Assembly (NCBI GenBank): GCA_050633525.1
Contig: JBOEGR010000013.1
Location: 62,001 to 126,000, forward strand
DNA length: 64,000 nt
DNA from: CANLBN01 sp050633525
GTDB lineage: Bacteria > Pseudomonadota > Gammaproteobacteria > Pseudomonadales > Cellvibrionaceae
Direction of reading: 5' to 3'
The notes under the pieces are model-generated. The model was not told where the DNA came from, ran no database searches, and saw only the letters and a list, made by a program, of their open reading frames with translations. Numbering within the stretch: position 1 is the stretch's first letter; each line of letters begins with the position of its first letter. The translations under genes and the position numbers were made by a program. Below are positions 17,191 to 24,700 of the stretch, one piece after another.

Positions 17191-17847
17191 ATGCCGACAA
17201 AAACATCTGCACATTATCAGCGAGAGTATCGCAAGCGCCTCAGAGAGCAGGGCCTTATTAAAAGGGAGGTCTGGATTCGCCCTGAGAATACTCGCTTGCT
17301 ATCACTGATGGAAAAACAGCTTAGAGTGGTGGTTAGCCCTGAGCAAGCAGGCCTTTTGGCGGGAATAAACCAAAAAACAGGAGTTACAGTTATGGCGGAA
17401 AATATCAAAACTTGGACGACTAGCACCCTATTTGGTGAGCTTAAGGAAGCGGATGTCTTTGCAGGGGGTAGAGCCAGTATTGAAGTGATTGATGGTGTGG
17501 AGCAGGCTATTCATATTGTTATGCATGACTATGGTGATTTGCCAATTTTTTTGACTGTTGCGGGAGAGCAAATTATTGCTGAGGCGGTTTTGTGGTCCGC
17601 ATCGGAGATTGCTGATCTAGGAGCCTTTAATGAGGCAGTGTTAAAAACGCATAAATATTTCCCGTTATCAACCATAAGCTTGGATACTATGGGAGATGGT
17701 AAGGATTATTACCATATGTTTGGTGCTTTGAGCTCAACTTCATTACTGCATAATGTTGTTTTTGAAATAGAGGTATTAGCGAGTAACGTATTACAGGCGA
17801 CGTCAGCTTATAGCGAATTTCTTCGTGTGCCGATTGAAGCGCGCTAA
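17191..17847 (+). CDS. yjfI: DUF2170 (YjfI-like) protein with N-terminal RHH-like extension
   Basis: First gene of the membrane-stress island, 218 residues. Residues about 75-210 are a DUF2170 domain, as in E. coli YjfI, whose gene also precedes a PspA-family gene (yjfJ); biochemical role unknown. Residues 1-50 (with HYQREYRKRLREQGL and REVWIRPENTRLL) are absent from the 133-residue E. coli protein and resemble the ribbon-helix-helix start of MazE-like antitoxins (DUF3018 type), suggesting DNA binding. The ATG at 17191 coincides with the predicted +1 of the promoter and has no Shine-Dalgarno. A second ATG at 17392 (Met68) has AGGAG at 17379-17383, 8 nt away, and would give a 151-residue DUF2170-only protein. 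Both products may be made. It is 24 nt from pspA. Confidence 0.82.
   Translation: MPTKTSAHYQREYRKRLREQGLIKREVWIRPENTRLLSLMEKQLRVVVSPEQAGLLAGINQKTGVTVMAENIKTWTTSTLFGELKEADVFAGGRASIEVIDGVEQAIHIVMHDYGDLPIFLTVAGEQIIAEAVLWSASEIADLGAFNEAVLKTHKYFPLSTISLDTMGDGKDYYHMFGALSSTSLLHNVVFEIEVLASNVLQATSAYSEFLRVPIEAR
17379..17394 (+). promoter_or_regulatory. Internal ribosome binding site and start within the DUF2170 gene
   Basis: AGGAG at 17379-17383, an 8-nt spacer and ATG at 17392-17394, in frame. This is a better initiation site than the annotated start and would make a DUF2170-only protein of about the E. coli YjfI length. Confidence 0.55.
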
Positions 17848-17871
17848 GACTATTAGATTAGGAGAGGATAA

Positions 17872-18558
17872 ATGAATATTTGGGCCAAAATGATGACCGC
17901 ACTTCGTGGTGGGGTAAATGAAGCAGGCGAGGCTATTGTTGATAGCCAAGCTTTACGTATTTTAGATCAGGAGATTCGAGATGCTTCTGAAGAGCTGAAA
18001 CAATCTAAGGATAGCTTGGCAGCCATCATTGCTAGGGAAAAGCTGGCGAAAGAAAAGAGTAATAATTTAAACAAGCAAATAGAAGAAAATGAAGGTTATG
18101 CTATCAAGGCCTTAGAGCAAGGGAATGATGCTTTGGCTCAAGAAGTTGCGGAAAAAATTGCAAACCTTGAAAATCAATTGACGACCGAGGCAGCTTCGGC
18201 CGCTAGTTTCGCTGAAAGCGCATCGAATTTGCGCTCGGCTATTAGTCAGGCTGAAAGCAATCTGCGCCGATTGAAGCAGCAAGTGGATACAGTGAAGGCG
18301 ACCGATAATGTGCAGCGTGCTCAAGAAACGGTTGCTGAGCGTCATAGTGGCTCTAATTCAAAATTACGTACGGCGATGGACTCATTAGAGCGAATAAAGG
18401 AAAAGCAGGCTTTAAAGGCCGCCACTATGAGTGCGGCAAGCGAGTTGGCAAATGATTCTTCGGATGCTTCTTTGGCTTCAAAACTAGAAGAGGCTGGAAT
18501 TACTTCCAGTAGTAAAAGCGCTAGCGATATATTGGAGCGCCTTAAGAATAAGAAGTAG
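17872..18558 (+). CDS. pspA: PspA/IM30 family membrane-remodelling protein
   Basis: PspA/Vipp1-type protein of 228 residues, a bacterial member of the ESCRT-III superfamily that assembles on the inner membrane under stress. The N-terminus (MNIWAKMMTALRGGVNEAGEAIVD) is the amphipathic helix alpha0 region. Residues about 25-175 are long heptad-rich coiled coil with many Glu, Lys, Gln and Ala. After a Ser/Ala-rich linker (about 205-217) the protein ends in a short charged helix DILERLKNKK (219-228), which recalls in layout the C-terminal motor-binding motifs of ESCRT-III proteins. GGAGAGG-type Shine-Dalgarno precedes it. It is closest in type and context to E. coli YjfJ rather than to the pspABC operon; no pspB, pspC or pspF is present. 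Confidence 0.93.
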   Translation: MNIWAKMMTALRGGVNEAGEAIVDSQALRILDQEIRDASEELKQSKDSLAAIIAREKLAKEKSNNLNKQIEENEGYAIKALEQGNDALAQEVAEKIANLENQLTTEAASAASFAESASNLRSAISQAESNLRRLKQQVDTVKATDNVQRAQETVAERHSGSNSKLRTAMDSLERIKEKQALKAATMSAASELANDSSDASLASKLEEAGITSSSKSASDILERLKNKK

Positions 18559-18791
18559 ACCGGTATTGTTTTTCAGCTAAAGGATTGGCTGTTGCTTTCG
18601 GAGGCAGGAAGCTATCGGAAGCGAGGCGAGCAATGTATTGCTTGCTTTCCTCTGAGATGGCTAAGGAAGGCTCTTTCAGAGGGCCTATGTTTGGGGTGTG
18701 TATTTGCCTGGCTTCTATTCTTTTAGTGGCCGTAGTACCTGAAATGTAAAAAATAAATATGCAGTAATATGTTAACGCTATAGAATTTCAT
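18542..18791 (-). pseudogene. Possible frameshifted small secreted protein (antisense to the pspA-yqiJ gap)
   Basis: On the minus strand an ATG at 18791 begins MKFYSVNILLHIYF, a signal-peptide-like start that stops after 22 codons. Skipping one base in the six-T run (AAAAAA at 18748-18753 on the plus strand) joins it to an open frame running to a stop at 18544-18542, giving about 81 residues with a charged, Ala/Ser/Glu-rich mature part (for example SEESKQYIARLAS). It would be convergent with pspA and overlap its last 17 nt. No Shine-Dalgarno is seen and no family is recognised; it may be chance. The same DNA is also open on the plus strand. Confidence 0.25.
18626..18645 (+). repeat. Intercistronic hairpin between pspA and the yqiJ-like gene
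   Basis: GCGAGCAA at 18626-18633, 4-nt loop TGTA, TTGCTTGC at 18638-18645 (8-bp stem with one G-T pair), then TTTCC. It may lower read-through or protect the pspA mRNA 3' end. The 263-bp gap around it (18559-18821) holds no convincing plus-strand gene. Confidence 0.45.
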
Positions 18792-18821
18792 AAATAAAAA
18801 TATAGGGAGAAGATAAGCAAT

Positions 18822-19505
18822 ATGTTTGCAATACTGTTCAGCGATAAAATGGATCCTTTTTATCAAAACGTACTATCTTTTCCTACTGTTATCTTTAGTA
18901 TCACCTTAGTCTTTTGTGTCTTATTTTGGTTAGTCGCAATACTGGGGTTTTTAGATATTTCCTTTTTAGATATCCCTGAACCTGAAGTTGATCTTAGTGG
19001 TGATGCCGATGGTCCCTCAACACCAGATGCTGTTGCAGGCATCATTTTAAGAATGGGTTTAGATGGCGTTCCTCTTACCATTGTTATTTCTCTAATTACC
19101 TTATTTTCTTGGCTTATTAGCTACTACAGTGTGAATTTGACGCGCGAGATCATTTCTGGTGGCATTTTTTACTATCTTATAGGTCTTGTAATATTTTTCT
19201 TTTCTCTCTATTTTGCGGCTCTATTGACGGCTTTTTTAATTAAACCGTTAAGGCCATTGTTAAAAAAATTAGAGCAAGATGTTGAGAAGATGGTAATGGG
19301 GCAAACCGCCATTGTTAGAACATCACGCGTTGATAATGGTTTTGGTGAAGCAGTGTTAGACGATGGGGGTGCGGGTTTAATATTAAAGGTTCGTTCTACT
19401 GGTGATAATATTCACAAGAAAGACGAAAGAGTAGTTTTGATTGAACATGATAAAGAATCAAATACTTTTAGAGTGATATCAGAAAAAGAATTTAACGGTT
19501 TGTAG
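18822..19505 (+). CDS. yqiJ: YqiJ-like OB-fold inner membrane protein
   Basis: Inner-membrane protein of 227 residues in the YqiJ/NfeD-like class that accompanies flotillins. Hydrophobic helices lie at about 18-45, 78-100 and 108-140; the C-terminal third (about 150-225) is soluble and beta-rich, with GQTAIVRTSRVDNGFGEAV and VRSTGDNIHKKDERVVLIE as the strands of the OB fold. An acidic linker with DGDADG-like residues follows the first helix. E. coli has the same yqiJ-yqiK pairing, and OB-fold partners are thought to help flotillin assembly. It is 77 bp before the flotillin gene, with a 9-bp stem-loop in between. Confidence 0.85.
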   Translation: MFAILFSDKMDPFYQNVLSFPTVIFSITLVFCVLFWLVAILGFLDISFLDIPEPEVDLSGDADGPSTPDAVAGIILRMGLDGVPLTIVISLITLFSWLISYYSVNLTREIISGGIFYYLIGLVIFFFSLYFAALLTAFLIKPLRPLLKKLEQDVEKMVMGQTAIVRTSRVDNGFGEAVLDDGGAGLILKVRSTGDNIHKKDERVVLIEHDKESNTFRVISEKEFNGL

Positions 19506-19533
19506 CTTGAAATTAAGTAGTTTGATTTCAAGC
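19505..19533 (+). repeat. Intercistronic hairpin between yqiJ-like and flotillin genes
   Basis: Perfect 9-bp stem GCTTGAAAT (19505-19513) and ATTTCAAGC (19525-19533), 11-nt loop, starting on the last base of the yqiJ-like stop codon. No T tract follows, so it looks like an mRNA-stabilising or processing hairpin rather than a terminator. Confidence 0.55.
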
Positions 19534-19582
19534 AATACAGCTTTAAATGAAAAATTAATAAATAATATGGAGAGTAAGTGTC

Positions 19583-21526
19583 ATGAGTCAATATATTGAA
19601 TACATTCTGCCGGGCTTGATTGTGATAGGTGTGGCGTTTCTTGTATTGCTAGGATTTATCGCAATTGTAAAAGCGTGGTATATAAAAGTGCCTCAGGGTA
19701 CCGCATTAATCATTAATGGCTTAGGCGGTGCATTAAAGGTCAGTTTTACAGGTGCTATTGTATATCCTGTGATATACAAAAAGGAATTAATGAAAATATC
19801 GTTAATTACTTTAGAGGTTGATCGGCGCGGTAAAGACGGTTTGATTTGTCGAGACAATATGCGCGCAGATATTACAGTCGCTTTTTATCTTCGAGTTAAT
19901 GAAACTACACAAGATGTCTTAAAAGTAGCAAAATCTGTTGGTGCTGAACGTGCATCCGATAGAGATGCAGTTAATTTACTGTTTAATGCCAAATTCTCAG
20001 AAGCATTAAAAACAGTAGGTAAGCAAATAGAATTCGTTAACTTATTTGAGAATCGACAAGAATTCCGTGAAAAAATTATTGAGGTGATTGGGAATGACCT
20101 CAATGGTTATATTCTCGAAGATGTTGCAATTGACTATCTTGAGCAAACGCCTAAGTCTGCTTTGGACCCTACTAACATTCTCGATTCTGAAGGTATCAAA
20201 AAAATAACAGAATTAACGGCAACTCAAAATGTTCGTACCAATATCTTAGAGCGCGATGAGCAATTAGCGATTAAGAAAAAGGATGTCGAAACCGTTGAGG
20301 CCATGTTAGAACTGCAGCGCCAGCAGGCTGATGCAGAAGCCAAGCAAGAGCGTGAAATTGCCACTTTAAGAGCACGCGAAGAAGCAGAAACTAAAAAAGT
20401 GCAAGAAGAAGAGCGTAAAAAAGCAGAATCTACCACAATCAATGTTGAGCAAGATTTGGCTGTCCAAACAGAAAATCAAAAGCGTGAGATAGAAGTAGCT
20501 GAGCAGAATCGTCAGCGTGCCGTCGCCATTGAAGAAGAGAAAGTAACACGTGCTCGTGATTTAGAGATTGTTTCACGAGAGCGTGAAGTTGAATTACAGC
20601 GTATTGAGGCGGACAAAGCGATTGAGGTAGAGAAAAAAGAAATTGCGAACGTAATTCGCGAAAGAGTGGCGGTAGATAAGACGGTTGCTATTGAAGAAGA
20701 ACGTATTAAAGAGGTACGAGAAGTATCTGAAGCTGATCGTTTAAAACAAGTTGCCGTACTTGCCGCAGAAGCGCAAGCAGATGAGGAAAAAGTAAAACAA
20801 GTAAAAGCAGCGGAGGCAGAAGAGTTATCTGCTAAGCATAAGGCGGTAGAGATTACTACAATGGCTCAGGCGCAGTTAGAAGCGACAGCTAAAGATGCTG
20901 ATGGTAAGAAAAAGTTAGCAGAAGGTATTCAGGCTGAGCGGGCAGCGCCAGGGCTTGCGGATGCAAAAGTGCAGGAAGCAAAAGCCGATGCCTTTGAAAA
21001 AGAAGGTCTTGCTCAAGCGACAGTGATTGACGCAAAAGGTGGTGCTGAAGCGAAAGTGATTGGTGCTAAAGGTGGAGCAGAAGCCAAAGTGATTGATGCA
21101 AAAGGTACAGCAGAGGCGACAGCAGCTAAAGGTATTGGCTTGGCGGGTGCCGATGTTACTAGAGAGCAATTTAAAGCTGAAGCGGATGGCTTAGTAGAAA
21201 AATTCCAAGCAATGGATTCTATGAGCGAAAATGCAAGAGAGCATGAAGAGTTCCGCATGAGTCTTGAGACGGCACTTAAAGAAGCATTAGCCTCTATCGA
21301 AGCTGGTAAAGAAATCGCCAAAGAAAATGCTGATGTTCTTGCAACAGCATTAGAGAAAGCGAAAATTGATATTGTTGGTGGTGAAGATCACTTCTTCAAT
21401 AACTTTGCTAAGGCGCTTTCTATTGGTAAGGCTATAGACGGTCTTGCAGATAAAAGTGACACTTTGTCATCTTTAGTCGGTAAGTTTGTTGGTAATAAAG
21501 TTGATACTGAAAAGGCTGATAGCTAA
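19583..21526 (+). CDS. yqiK: Flotillin family protein (YqiK-like)
   Basis: SPFH-domain scaffold protein forming membrane microdomains, 647 residues (E. coli YqiK about 553). One N-terminal transmembrane helix (about 8-30) is followed by the SPFH/band 7 domain (about 30-190), then a very long Glu/Lys/Ala-rich coiled coil (about 200-430) and an Ala/Gly-rich region with three tandem 11-residue repeats (about 481-513). The C-terminus (GGEDHFFNNFAKALSIGKAID, about 597-617) is the oligomerisation part. It lies between the OB-fold partner and the giant ATPase; a strong hairpin follows. The start at 19583 has GGAGAGTAAG in front. Confidence 0.93.
   Translation: MSQYIEYILPGLIVIGVAFLVLLGFIAIVKAWYIKVPQGTALIINGLGGALKVSFTGAIVYPVIYKKELMKISLITLEVDRRGKDGLICRDNMRADITVAFYLRVNETTQDVLKVAKSVGAERASDRDAVNLLFNAKFSEALKTVGKQIEFVNLFENRQEFREKIIEVIGNDLNGYILEDVAIDYLEQTPKSALDPTNILDSEGIKKITELTATQNVRTNILERDEQLAIKKKDVETVEAMLELQRQQADAEAKQEREIATLRAREEAETKKVQEEERKKAESTTINVEQDLAVQTENQKREIEVAEQNRQRAVAIEEEKVTRARDLEIVSREREVELQRIEADKAIEVEKKEIANVIRERVAVDKTVAIEEERIKEVREVSEADRLKQVAVLAAEAQADEEKVKQVKAAEAEELSAKHKAVEITTMAQAQLEATAKDADGKKKLAEGIQAERAAPGLADAKVQEAKADAFEKEGLAQATVIDAKGGAEAKVIGAKGGAEAKVIDAKGTAEATAAKGIGLAGADVTREQFKAEADGLVEKFQAMDSMSENAREHEEFRMSLETALKEALASIEAGKEIAKENADVLATALEKAKIDIVGGEDHFFNNFAKALSIGKAIDGLADKSDTLSSLVGKFVGNKVDTEKADS
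21023..21121 (+). repeat. Three tandem 33-bp repeats in the flotillin gene
   Basis: Units at 21023-21055, 21056-21088 and 21089-21121, each encoding VI(D/G)AKG(G/T)AEA(K/T). DNA differs mainly at third codon positions, so the repeat is kept at the protein level; copy number could vary between strains. Confidence 0.8.
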
Positions 21527-21529
21527 TCG

Positions 21530-21558
21530 AAGAGGGGGTTTATTTGCCCCCTCTTTAT
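21530..21558 (+). terminator. Rho-independent-type terminator after the flotillin gene
   Basis: Stem of 9 bp (AAGAGGGGG with CCCCCTCTT) and an 8-nt loop, starting 3 bp after the flotillin stop. The following T tract is short (CTCTTTA), so termination may be partial. It separates DUF2170-PspA-YqiJ-flotillin from the ATPase unit; the ATPase has a 210-bp leader of its own. Confidence 0.7.
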
Positions 21559-21768
21559 GGTCTTTTTCTGAATTTGAAAAACTTAGTTATTAACAGTTAA
21601 CAAAATTGTAGCTTTTTAAAAATAATTAGATTCGAATTATGTATTGGAATACAAAGGTTTTGCATATCTTTATTCAAATTTAGATAGCTCCCCTGGTTAG
21701 GCTCTTAGTGTTTGCAATGTAATACGAGTTAAATAAAAATAGCTACCATCGATAATAAGGATGATTAT

Positions 21769-24700
21769 ATGGTTACGCATAATCAAAATGATTCTCTTCA
21801 AGACTCGGATGCTATTGTCGATAAGGCAGTCGCAGAAGGGGGCGCTTATGACATTATTCAACAGCGCCTTTTAGATCAAGGTGCTGAGCTTAATACCAAA
21901 ACACAAAAATTGAATGATGCACGTTTAGAAGAGTTTGGCAGCTCAGATATGGAGGTTGCTGCTCGCGTGCGCGTCCGTACAGAGAATAATTGCATCGCAA
22001 GAGATATTGTTCAGGTTGGCGAACACTTATTGTTTGGTTATAACGTTTTTATTGGTCTTAAAAAAGAAACAAAAATAGAAGATGTTTTCTCTTTATTTAA
22101 AATAAAAGAAGATGAAGGTGGCTATGAAATGCTACCTGTCTCATCAAACAACACATTTCTTTCTGATACACGATTCGTTAATGATTTTGATGAGTTGTAC
22201 CGCTACTATAAAAATACGCGTTTGATACAGCTTTCTATTATGCATGGGAAGCTATTGGCGGGTTTTCAGATTGGTGAAAAACTGGAAGATATTAGGGTTT
22301 TTCGTTGGTCAATTTCTGCTGATGCAAAAAAAATAGAATACATTGATAACCGTGGCGAAAGAGATATTCAATTGCCGCCCCCGCATGACTTTGAGTGGGT
22401 TGAAACAACTCGAGAAGACATCGTTCACGGACGACATGCACATATTAATGTTTTGGACGCCGTATTTGTTGAGACACTTGGTGGCGACTTAACTATTAAG
22501 GTTGAAAATAATACCGAAGATGGTTTAGGTATTTATCGTGAAAAAGTTGAAGATAAAACACAATCCTTAGATGATGCTGATGTTTTTTATGCAAGAGTAG
22601 GTAAGTTAATCTTAATAAAGGTTTTGCCATACCGAGAAACTCAGTGGCGTTACCTCATTTTTAATACACTAACCCAGACGGTTGTCAGAATAGATGCCAT
22701 AGGTGAGTCCTGTGTGCAGTTGCCAGAGGATCACGGAATTATTTTCCCCGGGGGTTATTATTTAGAGAATGGCGAGCATAAGAAATTCAATGAAGAGTAT
22801 CGTGGTCTCCAATTTAAACGTCAAATAAGGTCGCCAAATGGCGAAGATGTCCTCTATGTGTTTTATGAGCCAGAGGGGGGGGCTGTCGGCTTATTTGCTT
22901 ACAATTTGATAGAAAAAAAATTACAAAACCCTATCTATGGAAACGGGTATGCACTCTTTGAAAATGGTCGTGTTGTTATTTTCTCGGCTGAAGTTGAACC
23001 TACTCGGGTTCATCCTATGCAGATTTGGAATACTCCCTATCTTAGTGCTGAGTATGCAAGTCAGGCGCCTTCTAGCCAAACGTTCTTTGGAAGAATAGGC
23101 AATGCAGTTTTGGTTAGAGGTGTATCAGATCTCTATAGTATTTGCCGTATGATCAATAATCAATCCGTGTCATCTGCGCTTTATGAAGAGCTAAGCAAAG
23201 TGGCACGAAGGGCATTTGATGACCATTATTGGATCACTGAAAAAGAAGCTGGCAATATAGATGACACTTTGCGCGCTATCGCTGATACAGCCGAATTAGT
23301 TATTGATGAATTTGAAAAAGTTGAAAGCATTCGCAAGCAGTCAGCCAAGACCATGGCCGAGGCTGAGAGAGAACAGCAAGAACTGTTGGTATCAGTACGC
23401 CCAGATAATTGGGAAACAGCAGAAAGATATGTCAATGCTTTGGGACAAATTCGAAGGCAGCGAGGGCATTTAACCACCATTAAAGAGCGTCGTTATATCG
23501 ACCAGTCCCGCATTGCCCAATTGGATCAAGAACTGGTAGATGTCGAGCAACAATTGAGCTCTCAAACGGTTGAGTTTTTGATGGATGAGCAGGCTCTATT
23601 GCCTTACCTTGCTAAGATTAATGAGCTTAACCATAGCATCGACGGTGTTACGACGATTGCAGCCTTATCACCCTTATTAGATGAAATCGAAACAACGGCT
23701 TCCGGTCTTGATTTATTGTCGGAACTAATGGGCACTTTAAAAATTGACGATGCGACTATTCGTACCAGAATCATCGATACTATTTCGGAAGTGTATTCTA
23801 AGCTCAATCAAAGTAAAGCTCAGGCCAAACACAAAGAGAAAGGTCTGGGTTCTAAAGAGGCTATTGCGCAATTTGGCGCCCAATTTAAGTTGTTTTCTCA
23901 GACAATTACCAATGCTTTAGGTCTATCAATAACACCAGAGAAATGTGACGAGCAGCTAGCTCGTTTATTAATTCAGCTCGAAGAATTAGAAAGCCAATTC
24001 AGTGACCATGATGAATTTTTGTCAGATATTATGGCAAAGCGAGAAGAGATCTACCAATCTTTTGAGTCTCATAAGCAGCAATTAGTTGATGAGCGCCAAC
24101 GCAAAGCCCAAGCGGTTAGTGATGCCGCTGATCGTGTGCTGAAAAGTATCGAAAAACGTTCTCTCAAATTTAGCGATGCCAATGATTTAAATACCTATTT
24201 TGCATCTGATGCATTAGTGGCCAAAACAAGAGAACTAGCAGAGCGCTTACGTGAGCTTGATAGTGCTGTTAAGGCGGATGATATCGATGCTCGATTTAAG
24301 GCGATCAAAGAGCAGGCTTTACGTTCCTTGCGCGATAAGACCGATATTTATGAGAACGATGGCAATGTGATCAAGTTGGGGCCGCGGCATAAGTTTAGTG
24401 TGAATACCCAAGAGTTGGATTTAACTATATTGCCTCGCTCAGGTCATTTGACTGTGCACCTTACCGGTACCAATTTTTATGAGAGCATTGATAACCCTGA
24501 GCTTGATTCCTTAAGCGATTATTGGGACCTATCGTTAGAGTCTGAAACAGAAGAGCTATATCGTTCGGAGTTTCTCGCTGCCTCAATTCTAGATGCAGCC
24601 GAAAAGCAAACCTTCGACCTATCAATGGAAAAGTTGCGTTTAGCGATAAACGACGAAAAAGAGATTAATCAGCTAGTTAAAACATTTGCGGTGCCTCGCT

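Noticed and set aside
20915..21321. Cys/Phe-rich and Ala/Ser-rich minus-strand frames inside the flotillin gene
   Set aside because: Shadows caused by the repetitive Ala/Lys/Glu codons; the plus-strand flotillin is clear.
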